This document shows positions 45,964-53,366 of a stretch of 64,000 bases of DNA, piece after piece. Every line of letters begins with the position of its first letter. The stretch's first letter is position 1. The stretch lies in the NCBI RefSeq assembly GCF_000425565.1, contig NZ_KE384397.1:93746-157745 (forward strand). Reading direction: 5' to 3'. The DNA is from Tepidiphilus margaritifer DSM 15129 (lineage in GTDB: Bacteria > Pseudomonadota > Gammaproteobacteria > Burkholderiales > Rhodocyclaceae). Below the pieces are notes generated by a model that was given only the letters and a program-made list of their open reading frames with translations, was not told where the DNA came from and made no database searches. Made by a program: the position numbers and the translations under genes.

Positions 45964-47429
45964 GCGAAGCGCTCCGCGGCTGGGCGGCAACGGATCCGCA
46001 AGCACCGGCGTGGATCGGCCGCGAACGGACGCTCGACTTCGCCACCGCCGCCGTCGCGGTGGAAGTGCTCGCATCCCTGCTCGAACCCTGGCGCGAACGC
46101 GGCGTGGCGCTCGCCCTCGACAACGGCCCCGCCTGGGCGGTGTGCGATCTGGCCGCCTGGATGGCCGAAGTCCCCCTCGTGCCGCTGCCCCCCTTCTTCT
46201 CCGCGGCGCAGATCGCGCACGTGCTCGCCGATTCCGGCGTGGGTGCCGTGCTCACCGACCAACCCCAGGCGTTCGCCGACCAGGGCAAGGCCAGAGCGCT
46301 GGGCGAAGTCGCCGGCGTGCGGCTATGGCAAGTGATGCTGGCGCCGAGCGCACCGCCCTTGCCACCGGGCATCGCCAAAGTGACTTACACCTCCGGTACC
46401 ACGGGTGCGCCCAAAGGCGTCCTGCTACGACGCGAGGCGATGGAAGCGGTGGCGCGCTCGCTCGTGTGGGCCGCCGGGGCCGCAGAGGGCGAGCGGCATC
46501 TCGCGGTGCTGCCCCTCTCCGTGCTGCTGGAAAACATCGCCGGGCTGTACGCGCCGCTGCTCGCCGGCATGGGCACGGTGCTCTGGCCCATGGCAGAACT
46601 CGGATTGCACGGCGCGGCCGGCGTCGATCCTTCCCGCCTGTGGTCGGCGCTGCATCGCGCCGAACCGGACACGGTGGTGCTCACCCCACAGCTCTTACGC
46701 GCCCTGGTGACGGAAGTCGAGCGGCACGGGCCGCTCACGGCGCGGTTGCGTTTCCTCGCAGTGGGCGGCGGCAAGGTCCCCTTGCGTCTCCTCGAACGGG
46801 CACGCGCCTTGGGACTGCCGGTGTATGAAGGCTATGGTCTGTCCGAATGCGCCTCGGTGGTGGCAGTGAATCGCCCCGGCGCGGAACGCCCCGGCAGCGT
46901 CGGCCGGCCGCTGCCACACAACGAGGTTCGCCTCGCGCCCGACGGCGAAGTGCTGGTGCGCGGCGCCGTTTGTGCCGGCTACCTGCGTCAGGAATCGCCC
47001 TCAATGGCCGATGGGTTCTGGCCGACGGGCGACATCGGCACCTTCGACGCGGACGGATTCCTCTTCCTCACCGGACGCAAGAAGGACATTTACGTGACCG
47101 CCTTCGGGCGCAACGTCTCGCCGGAATGGGTCGAAAGGGAACTGACCCAGGAAGAAGGCATCGTGCAGGCGGCGGTCTTCGGTGAAGGGCGCGCGCACAA
47201 CCTGGCCGTGCTCCACACGACCCTGCCGGAACCGGCGCTCGCACGGGCGGTCGCGGCAGCCAATGCCCGCCTACCCGATTACGCCCGCATCGCCGCCTGG
47301 GTGCGCGCCGATGCGCCCTTCACCCCCGAAAACGGCCTGCTCACGCCCAACGGGCGGTTGCGCCGGGCCCACATCTTCACCACCTACGCGTCGGAGCTGG
47401 CGCGCCTGTGGTCACAACTGGAACGCTGA
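45948..47429 (+). CDS. AMP-binding acyl/aryl ligase
   Basis: A 493-residue ANL-superfamily enzyme that should activate a carboxylic acid as the adenylate. Motifs are P-loop VTYTSGTTGAPKG (near 145-157), YEGYGLSEC, PTGDIG and GRKKDIYVTAFGRNVSPEWVE. At the position of the catalytic C-terminal Lys (motif A10) the sequence reads LTPNGRLRR, apparently with Arg instead of Lys, which could alter adenylation. It is embedded between the hemolysin-family protein and a diiron oxidase-like protein. The substrate is unknown; a fatty acid is the natural guess from the neighbours. Confidence 0.85.
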   Translation: MYPTLSEALRGWAATDPQAPAWIGRERTLDFATAAVAVEVLASLLEPWRERGVALALDNGPAWAVCDLAAWMAEVPLVPLPPFFSAAQIAHVLADSGVGAVLTDQPQAFADQGKARALGEVAGVRLWQVMLAPSAPPLPPGIAKVTYTSGTTGAPKGVLLRREAMEAVARSLVWAAGAAEGERHLAVLPLSVLLENIAGLYAPLLAGMGTVLWPMAELGLHGAAGVDPSRLWSALHRAEPDTVVLTPQLLRALVTEVERHGPLTARLRFLAVGGGKVPLRLLERARALGLPVYEGYGLSECASVVAVNRPGAERPGSVGRPLPHNEVRLAPDGEVLVRGAVCAGYLRQESPSMADGFWPTGDIGTFDADGFLFLTGRKKDIYVTAFGRNVSPEWVERELTQEEGIVQAAVFGEGRAHNLAVLHTTLPEPALARAVAAANARLPDYARIAAWVRADAPFTPENGLLTPNGRLRRAHIFTTYASELARLWSQLER

Positions 47430-47443
47430 CAAGGAGCAACACG

Positions 47444-48091
47444 ATGGGATTCTATGAGACCTTGCTGCAGGAAACGGAAGAAGAGCGCAAGCACTTCCTG
47501 GCGATTCCCCTCTTTGCCGCCGCGGTAGAAGGAAACGTGAGCCTGGAGACCTACCGCGCCTTCCTCACCCAAGCCTATCATCACGTCAACCAGACGGTGC
47601 CCCTGCTGATGGCGGTGGGCGCACGGCTGCCCGAGCGGCTCGAATGGCTGCGCGGCGCCGTGGCCGAATACATCCGCGAGGAATACGGCCATCACGAATG
47701 GGTGCTCGACGACTTGCGCGCCTGCGGCGTCGATGCCGAGGCGGTACGCCGCGGCGAACCGGCCCCCGAGACCGACCGCATGATCGCCTACGCCTGGGAC
47801 ACGGTGCTGCGGCGCAACCCCGTGGGCTTCTTCGGCATGGTGCTGGTGCTCGAAGGCACGAGCGTCAACCTCGCCACGCGTGCGGCCAAGGCGATCCAGA
47901 CGGCGCTCGGCCTGCCGGAGGCGGCCTTCTCCTATCTCACCAGCCACGGCGACCTCGACCAAAGCCACATCGCCTACTTCGAACGCCTGATGGACCGGAT
48001 CACGGGTGAAGACGACCAGCGGGCGGTGATCCGCTGCGCCCGGCAAATGTACCACCTCTACGGCGACGTCTTCCGCGCCCTGCCGCAATGA
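47444..48091 (+). CDS. TenA-like / heme-oxygenase-like diiron oxidase-type protein
   Basis: A 215-residue all-helical protein of the TenA/heme-oxygenase-like superfamily (iron-containing redox enzyme group). Candidate metal ligands are Glu80-x-x-His83 in REEYGHHEW, Glu137 in VLEGTSV, and Asp172-x-x-His175 in HGDLDQSHI. Their spacing resembles that of UndA-type diiron oxidases acting on fatty acids. A thiamin role is unlikely as no thi genes are nearby. The ATG at 47444 has an AAGGAG site. Substrate and product are unknown; position suggests it acts on the acyl group activated by the ligase before it. Confidence 0.8.
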   Translation: MGFYETLLQETEEERKHFLAIPLFAAAVEGNVSLETYRAFLTQAYHHVNQTVPLLMAVGARLPERLEWLRGAVAEYIREEYGHHEWVLDDLRACGVDAEAVRRGEPAPETDRMIAYAWDTVLRRNPVGFFGMVLVLEGTSVNLATRAAKAIQTALGLPEAAFSYLTSHGDLDQSHIAYFERLMDRITGEDDQRAVIRCARQMYHLYGDVFRALPQ

Positions 48092-48099
48092 GGAAAATC

Positions 48100-48936
48100 A
48101 TGGACATACGAGGAAAACGCGTCCTGCTGACGGGAGCGAGCGGCGGCATCGGCGTGCCGCTCGCCACGAGACTCGCCCACATGGAGGCTCGCGTCGCCCT
48201 GGTGGGGCGGCGGCGCGAACCGCTCGAGACCCTGGCGGCCCGACTGCCGCACTCGGTGGTGGTCGAGGCCGATCTCTCCACTGCCCAAGGCTGCCGCGCC
48301 GCGGTCATGGGCGCACGCGCAGCCTTGGGCGGCATCGACGTGCTGGTCCATCTGGCCGGGGTAGGAAGTTTTCGCGCCTTCGTCGACGAAGACGACGAAG
48401 CCATCGAACGGCTGCTGCGCACGAACTGCGCCTCGGCCATGTGGCTTGCCAAGGCGCTGCTGCCGGAGATGACGGCGCGCGGCAGCGGACGGCTCGTCTT
48501 CTGCGGCTCGGTGCTGGGAGCCCTGGCGCTGCCCGGCTACACTGCCTACGCGGCGAGCAAGTTCGCCCTGCGCGGCTTCACCGAAGGGCTGCGGCGCGAA
48601 CTCGCCGGCAGCGGCGTGGGCGTGACGCTCGTCGCCCCGCGTGCCGTGCGCACCGCCCTCAACCCGCCGGAAGTCTACGACATGGCGCAGGAAACCGGCA
48701 TGGCCGTCGATCCGCCCGAACTCGTGGCCGACGCCCTGCTCGATGCGATCCTCGACGACGCCCGCGAGGTGGTGCTGGGTGGAATGGAACCCTGGTTCGT
48801 CCGCCTCAACGCGCTCTGGCCGGGCCTCTTCGACCGGCTGCTGCGCAAGCAGGCCGAAACCGTGCGCCGCTTCGTGCGACGCAAGGAGATCCAGGCGGCG
48901 CTCCAGGAACTCGAACGGAAACAAGCTACTCGATGA
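48100..48936 (+). CDS. Short-chain dehydrogenase/reductase of the ligase-oxidase operon
   Basis: A 278-residue classical SDR with cofactor motif TGASGGIG (residues 11-18), HLAGVG in place of NNAG, and catalytic Ser, Tyr and Lys in CGSVLG...YTAYAASK. A basic C-terminal extension (residues 235-278, LFDRLLRKQAETVRRFVRRKE pattern) may contact the membrane. I preferred the ATG at 48100 because of the GAGGAAA site six bases before it. It ends 4 bases before the response-regulator gene. Possibly reduces a carbonyl formed by the upstream enzymes. Confidence 0.85.
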   Translation: MDIRGKRVLLTGASGGIGVPLATRLAHMEARVALVGRRREPLETLAARLPHSVVVEADLSTAQGCRAAVMGARAALGGIDVLVHLAGVGSFRAFVDEDDEAIERLLRTNCASAMWLAKALLPEMTARGSGRLVFCGSVLGALALPGYTAYAASKFALRGFTEGLRRELAGSGVGVTLVAPRAVRTALNPPEVYDMAQETGMAVDPPELVADALLDAILDDAREVVLGGMEPWFVRLNALWPGLFDRLLRKQAETVRRFVRRKEIQAALQELERKQATR

Positions 48937-48940
48937 TCCG

Positions 48941-49606
48941 ATGCGACTCCTTTTGATCGAAGACGAGGAAATGCTGGGTGCGGCCGTGCGCACCGGCTTG
49001 GAACAGGAAGGCTATGCCGTCGATTGGGTGCGCGAAGGAAAAGCGGCGCTGACGGCCTTGTGTAGCGAACCGTTCGAGCTCGCCGTGCTAGACCTCGGCC
49101 TGCCCGGCCTCTCGGGTCTCGAGGTGCTCAAGCGCGCCCGTGCGGCGGGTGTGAAGACCCCGGTGCTGATCCTCACCGCCTGGGACGCGGTCTCCGACCG
49201 GGTCGCCGGGCTCGACGCCGGCGCCGACGACTATCTGGGCAAGCCTTTCGACCTCGAAGAACTCGCCGCCCGCCTGCGGGCGCTGTACCGGCGCGCCCAC
49301 GGCCGTTCCGACAGCGCCATGCGCCACGGTCCGCTCGTGCTCGATCCGGCGGCGCGCACGGTGACGCTCAACGGCGCACCGGTCGAGCTCTCCGCCAAGG
49401 AATTCGCCCTCCTGCACCTTTTGCTGGAGCATGCCGGTAAGGTGCTGTCACGCGAGCGGCTGGAAGAAGGGATTTATGGCTGGGGCAGCGAAGTGGAGAG
49501 CAACGCGATCGAGGTCCACATCCATCACCTGCGCCGCAAGCTCGGTCGGGAATGGATCGTGACGGTGCGCGGCGTCGGCTACCTCTTGCCCAAGGAGCGC
49601 GGATGA
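48941..49606 (+). CDS. OmpR-family response regulator, second pair
   Basis: A 221-residue regulator with receiver (Asp in LAVLDLGLP near 51, Lys in YLGKPF) and winged-helix domain (IEVHIHHLRRKLG, VTVRGVGYLLP). It is clearly paralogous to the regulator at 40605-41282. It is co-transcribed with the hemolysin-ligase-oxidase-SDR genes and overlaps its kinase gene by ATGA. It or its paralogue is the likely reader of the TTAAG boxes. Confidence 0.93.
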   Translation: MRLLLIEDEEMLGAAVRTGLEQEGYAVDWVREGKAALTALCSEPFELAVLDLGLPGLSGLEVLKRARAAGVKTPVLILTAWDAVSDRVAGLDAGADDYLGKPFDLEELAARLRALYRRAHGRSDSAMRHGPLVLDPAARTVTLNGAPVELSAKEFALLHLLLEHAGKVLSRERLEEGIYGWGSEVESNAIEVHIHHLRRKLGREWIVTVRGVGYLLPKERG

Positions 49607-51000
49607 TCTCGCTGCGGCGACGCCTGATCGTCCTGATGCTGGGCGTGTTCGCCCTCGCCTGGGGTGTGCTCACCGCCATCGTCTTCTGGGATGCGCGGCG
49701 CGAAATCCACGCATTCTACGACGATCGGCTGGAGAAGATCGCCGAAGTGCTGCTCGACCTCTCCTGGCACGAACTCAACGACGAGCACGAGACGACGGAA
49801 GAAGTGCTCAACGGCGTCTTCAGCGAACGCCTCATCCGCGCCTACGACGACGAGGCGGCCTTCCAGATCTGGTACCGCGGCCATCTGCTCGTGCGCACGG
49901 CAGACGCCCCCGCCGCGGAACGCTTCATTCCCGGCGACGGCTTCGCCGACGTGCTCTATCAAAAACAAATGTGGCGCGTCTTGCACAAGATCCACTCCGA
50001 CGGCCCCCTCGAAGTCTACGTCGGCGAACCCTTCTCCGGCCGCACCGAACTGGTCTACCACGTCATCGGTCAGCTCGTCGGACCGCTGCTCGTGGCCGTG
50101 CCGCTGCTCGTCGTCCTCGTGCTCGTCGGCGTGCGCCGGGGGCTGCAACCGCTCGCGCGCACCGAATGCGAGATCGCCCACCGCTCGCCGACCCAGCTCA
50201 CGCCGATCGCGCTCGCGGAGGTGCCAGTGGAGATTCGCGGCATCGTCGGCGAGCTCAACCACCTGCTCGAGGCGTTGGCCGAAGCGATGGCGCGCGAACG
50301 GCGCTTCACCTCGCACGCGGCGCACGAATTGCGCACCCCGCTTGCCGTCCTCAAGACCCAGGCCCAGCTCGCCCTGCGCGCCCCGGAGGGAGCCCAGCGG
50401 GAAGAAGCCCTGCATCATCTGATCGCTGGCGTCGACCGAGCAAGCCGCCTCGTCTCCCAACTGCTCACCCTCACCCGGCTCGAACCCGACGTGACCCGTA
50501 CCCTGCGCGGCGAACTCGATCTGCGCGAGATCGCCCGCGAAGCGGTGGCCGAACTAGCGCCGCTCGCGCTCGAGCGCGGCGTGGAACTCGGGTTGGATGC
50601 ACCGGAACCCGCCCGCGTGCACGGCATCGCCCTCGCCCTGGGTATCCTCGTGCGCAACCTGATCGACAACGCCATCCGCCATTCCCCGGCTGGCGGACGC
50701 GTCGACGTCCGCCTCACCGTCGACGCCGCGACCGTGACGCTCACCGTAAGCGATCAGGGGCCGGGCATCCCCCCCGAAGAACGGGCCCGCGTGTTCGAGC
50801 CCTTCTACCGCGTCCCCGGCAGCCCCAGCGGCGGCGCCGGACTGGGACTCGCCATCGTACAGCGCATCGTAGCCTTCCATGGTGGCCGCGTCGGCGCCGA
50901 AGCAGGGCCGGATGGCCGCGGCACGACGATGCGGGTGGTCTTTCCGCGCTCGGAAGATTCCCCCCTCCACCCCCTCCCTGCCATGACCGAAACCTCATGA
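49603..51000 (+). CDS. Sensor histidine kinase, second pair
   Basis: A 465-residue kinase of the QseC/TctE type: first membrane helix (LIVLMLGVFALAWGVLTAIVF), a periplasmic domain of about 130 residues rich in Asp and Glu (NDEHETTEE), a second helix (GPLLVAVPLLVVLVLVGV), HisKA with HAAHELRTPLAV and HATPase (RNLIDNAIRHSP, DQGPGI, GAGLGLAI). The acidic periplasmic segment could bind a metal cation, which would fit the following CDF gene; this is speculation. ATGA overlaps on both sides. Confidence 0.92.
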   Translation: MISLRRRLIVLMLGVFALAWGVLTAIVFWDARREIHAFYDDRLEKIAEVLLDLSWHELNDEHETTEEVLNGVFSERLIRAYDDEAAFQIWYRGHLLVRTADAPAAERFIPGDGFADVLYQKQMWRVLHKIHSDGPLEVYVGEPFSGRTELVYHVIGQLVGPLLVAVPLLVVLVLVGVRRGLQPLARTECEIAHRSPTQLTPIALAEVPVEIRGIVGELNHLLEALAEAMARERRFTSHAAHELRTPLAVLKTQAQLALRAPEGAQREEALHHLIAGVDRASRLVSQLLTLTRLEPDVTRTLRGELDLREIAREAVAELAPLALERGVELGLDAPEPARVHGIALALGILVRNLIDNAIRHSPAGGRVDVRLTVDAATVTLTVSDQGPGIPPEERARVFEPFYRVPGSPSGGAGLGLAIVQRIVAFHGGRVGAEAGPDGRGTTMRVVFPRSEDSPLHPLPAMTETS

Positions 51001-51905
51001 ACGAACTCCACGACTTCGACGAGCTCGACGAAGAGTCCGATTCTCCCGAACGAGAACGCGCGGCCAAACGCACCACCTGGGTGAGCGTCGCCGTCAACCT
51101 CGGCCTCACCCTCACCCAGGTGATCGCCGGCCTCTGGTCCGGCTCGCAAGGTCTGGTAGCCGACGGCATCCATTCCCTCTCCGACCTCGTGGCCGACTTC
51201 GTCGTCCTGCTCGCCCTGCGCCACAGTCGCAAAGCGCCCGACGCCAACCACCCCTACGGCCACCAACGCTTCGAGAATGCCGCCTCGCTCGTCCTGGGCG
51301 CGCTGCTCCTTGCCGTCGGCCTCGGCATGATCAATACCGCCGTGCACAAGCTGGAGAATCCCGCAACCATCCCGACCGTGCACGGGCTTGCGCTGGCGGT
51401 GGCGCTCGGCGCGCTCGCCGCCAAGGAACTCCTCTTCCGCTACATGCTCGCCGTCGCCGAGCGCGTGCGCTCCAGCCTGCTGGTGGCCAACGCCTGGCAC
51501 GCCCGCTCGGACGCCGCCTCCTCGCTCGTCGTTGCCATCGGCATCGGTGGCAACCTTCTGGGCGTGACCCTGCTCGACCCCATCGCCGCCCTGATCGTGG
51601 GCCTGATGATCGTCAAAATGGGCTGGGGCTTTACCCGCGACGCCTTCCACGACCTCACCGACCGTGCGGTGAACGAGGAACAGGCCGCAGCAATCGCCGC
51701 CGAGATCCTCGCCATCCCCGGCGTGCGCGGCATCCACGACCTGCGCACCCGCAAGACCGGCGACATGATCGTGGCCGACGTCCACCTCGAAATCGACGGG
51801 CACCTCACGGTGGCCGAGGGGCACGAAATCGCCAAGCGCGTCGTCGCCACCGTCAAGGCACGCCACCCCGTGCTGCACCTGACCACGCACGTCGATCCGG
51901 TGTAG
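50997..51905 (+). CDS. Cation diffusion facilitator metal exporter
   Basis: A 302-residue CDF protein with six membrane helices. Metal-binding residues are visible in TM2 (VADGIHSLSDLVAD) and TM5 (NAWHARSDAASS), the His/Asp set typical of zinc, iron or manganese exporters. A C-terminal cytoplasmic domain is present. It is the last gene of the hemolysin-ligase operon and overlaps the kinase stop (ATGA), so metal export is regulated together with the lipid-type enzymes and the two-component pair. Confidence 0.92.
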   Translation: MNELHDFDELDEESDSPERERAAKRTTWVSVAVNLGLTLTQVIAGLWSGSQGLVADGIHSLSDLVADFVVLLALRHSRKAPDANHPYGHQRFENAASLVLGALLLAVGLGMINTAVHKLENPATIPTVHGLALAVALGALAAKELLFRYMLAVAERVRSSLLVANAWHARSDAASSLVVAIGIGGNLLGVTLLDPIAALIVGLMIVKMGWGFTRDAFHDLTDRAVNEEQAAAIAAEILAIPGVRGIHDLRTRKTGDMIVADVHLEIDGHLTVAEGHEIAKRVVATVKARHPVLHLTTHVDPV

Positions 51906-51939
51906 GGCCATCCTGCCTCTCCGCCGCCACCCAAATCCA

Positions 51940-52023
51940 TGCTCTGAACGGACGGATGAAGACGGCCTGCCGGACCCGCAGGACCGACAGGCCATCATCG
52001 ACTACCTCACGACGCTACGCTGA
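51940..52023 (+). pseudogene. C-terminal relic of a c-type cytochrome
   Basis: This short plus-strand reading frame has no start and encodes ERTDEDGLPDPQ followed by DRQAIIDYLTTLR and a stop. That is the typical C-terminal helix of a class I cytochrome c (D-R-Q-A-I-I-D-Y-L). Nothing upstream in frame encodes a heme motif; the CDF gene ends at 51905. It looks like the tail of a deleted cytochrome gene that once lay in this redox block. The identification rests on about 25 residues. Confidence 0.5.
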
Positions 52024-52031
52024 TGCGCTCC

Positions 52032-53051
52032 TCACTTGAACGGATCGGGGCGCGGCGTGTTCGGACCGGAGGGCGGCAGCAGCGGCAAAGGCATCTGCGG
52101 CCGCTCGCCGGTGAGCGTATGCAGGAAGGCGACGACTTTCTTCACTTCGTCGTCGGTGAAGGTGCGGCCAAGCTGCAAGCGTCCCATCAGAGTGACGGCC
52201 TCCTCCAGCGTCTTCGCCTGACCGTCGTGGAAGTAGGGGTAGGTAAGTTCCACGTTACGCAGCGTCGGCACCTTGAAGTACCAGCGATCCTCGTCTTTTT
52301 TCGTCACCGCCGCTCGACCTTCGGCCGGCGAAGTCGATTTGTACGGTTCGACCACGCCTATCTTCTGGAAGGAATTGCCGCCGAGGTTGGGGCCGTTGTG
52401 GCAAGCGATACAGCCGCTGTCGTAGAAAATCCTGAAGCCTTCGCGTTCCTCGGCGGTGATCGCCTTGTCGTCGCCCTTGAGCCACTTGTCGAAACGCGAA
52501 TTCGGCGTAACCAAGGTTTTCTCGAACTCGGCGATCGCATCGGTGACCTGCTCGATGGCGATCTGGTCCGTACCGTAGATTTTCTTGAACTCGTCGACGT
52601 AGCCGGGGATGGACTGCAGCACGGCCACGGCGAGCGTGTGCGGCATCCCCATTTCGATCGGATTCTGGATCGGACCGGCGGCCTGTTCCTGCAAATTGGC
52701 GGCACGCCCATCCCAGAACTGGACAAAGTTGAGCGAGGCGTTGAACACGGTCGGCGCATTCACCGGCCCCGGCTGCCATTTGTGCCCGATGGACGTCGGC
52801 AAATTGTCAACGCCACCCAATGAAAGGTTATGACAAGTGTTGCAGGAGATGATGCCGGACATCGACAGGCGTGGTTCGAAGAAGAGCTGACGGCCGAGAT
52901 CGACCTTGGCCGGATGATCGATCTTCGCTGGTTCGATCGGCTGGATGATCACCTTGGCCTTTTCGCGCAGTTCGTCGGGCGCAGCCTGCACGCCGAAACA
53001 CACCCCCACCCCCAAAGCGGCAAGGGCAGCCGCCAGTGGTTTGATCTTCAT
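52032..53051 (-). CDS. ccpA: Diheme cytochrome c peroxidase
   Basis: Periplasmic enzyme that reduces hydrogen peroxide with electrons from small cytochromes. The 339-residue protein has a signal peptide (cleavage after VQAA near residue 23) and two heme motifs, CNTCH (N-terminal, peroxidatic) and CIACH (C-terminal, electron-transfer). WDGRAANLQEQAAGPIQNPIEM and the LRNVELTYPYFHDG region with the family Met/His ligands are also present. The ATG at 53051 has an AGGAG site. A TTAAG-type box lies upstream. A small cytochrome from the DHC/SHP operon could be its donor. Confidence 0.93.
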   Translation of the reverse strand: MKIKPLAAALAALGVGVCFGVQAAPDELREKAKVIIQPIEPAKIDHPAKVDLGRQLFFEPRLSMSGIISCNTCHNLSLGGVDNLPTSIGHKWQPGPVNAPTVFNASLNFVQFWDGRAANLQEQAAGPIQNPIEMGMPHTLAVAVLQSIPGYVDEFKKIYGTDQIAIEQVTDAIAEFEKTLVTPNSRFDKWLKGDDKAITAEEREGFRIFYDSGCIACHNGPNLGGNSFQKIGVVEPYKSTSPAEGRAAVTKKDEDRWYFKVPTLRNVELTYPYFHDGQAKTLEEAVTLMGRLQLGRTFTDDEVKKVVAFLHTLTGERPQMPLPLLPPSGPNTPRPDPFK

Positions 53052-53145
53052 GAGACTTCTCCTTGCGGTGCGAGACAAACGGAAATCCCAAGGGGATCAC
53101 CCCCTTTCCCATTCTACGGTCGGGGTTTCATTGTTTCACGCGATT

Positions 53146-53161
53146 CTTAAGCCACCATTAA
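53146..53161 (-). promoter_or_regulatory. TTAAT-N6-TTAAG response-regulator box upstream of ccpA
   Basis: On the minus strand TTAAT (53157-53161), six bases, TTAAG (53146-53150): 9 of 10 matches to the TTAAG-N6-TTAAG repeat. It lies about 95 bases before ccpA. A TAGAAT hexamer at 53111-53116 is a possible -10. It is the fourth box of the set. Confidence 0.55.
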
Positions 53162-53191
53162 CATCAGTCGCCACGCACCGCAAGGTTTTCT

Positions 53192-53300
53192 TCATCGTCC
53201 CGTCACAAACGCATCTTCGGGCTTGGTTGCACCGATGATGACCGAACTCACGGCCGGTTTGCGCAGCATCAAGAAACGAAACGATTCATCCATCAAGAGG
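53192..53300 (-). pseudogene. C-terminal fragment of an aldo/keto reductase
   Basis: The minus-strand frame ending at 53192 encodes FRFLMLRKPAVSSVIIGATK then PEDAFVTGR and stop. This is the conserved cofactor-binding tail of aldo/keto reductases (usual pattern LRW.L..P.V.SVIVGA..P). No matching N-terminal part precedes it; the region upstream on that strand is the divergent truncated SDR gene and AT-rich DNA. It is a relic, about 35 residues of a protein of about 320. Confidence 0.65.
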
Positions 53301-53305
53301 GGGGG

Positions 53306-53336
53306 TTGATATATACTTTTTGGCAATTTGTATATT
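53306..53336 (+). promoter_or_regulatory. AT-rich promoter with inverted repeat before the truncated SDR
   Basis: A sharply AT-rich patch in the 315-base gap between ccpA and the SDR gene. ATATAC (53311-53316) and GTATAT (53330-53335) form an inverted repeat with a 13-base centre. TTGATA (53306-53311) with TGTATA/TATATT downstream can be read as a sigma-70-type promoter for the SDR-yeiH pair. The repeat could be an operator for a dimeric regulator. Only the repeat itself is certain. Confidence 0.35.
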
Positions 53337-53366
53337 GACAGAAAACCTAACAAGGCAGCTGGATCC

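Noticed and set aside
47444-48091. Thiaminase II (TenA) of thiamin salvage
   Set aside because: No thiamin genes nearby, and the E-xx-H, E, D-xx-H pattern fits diiron oxidase-like members better.
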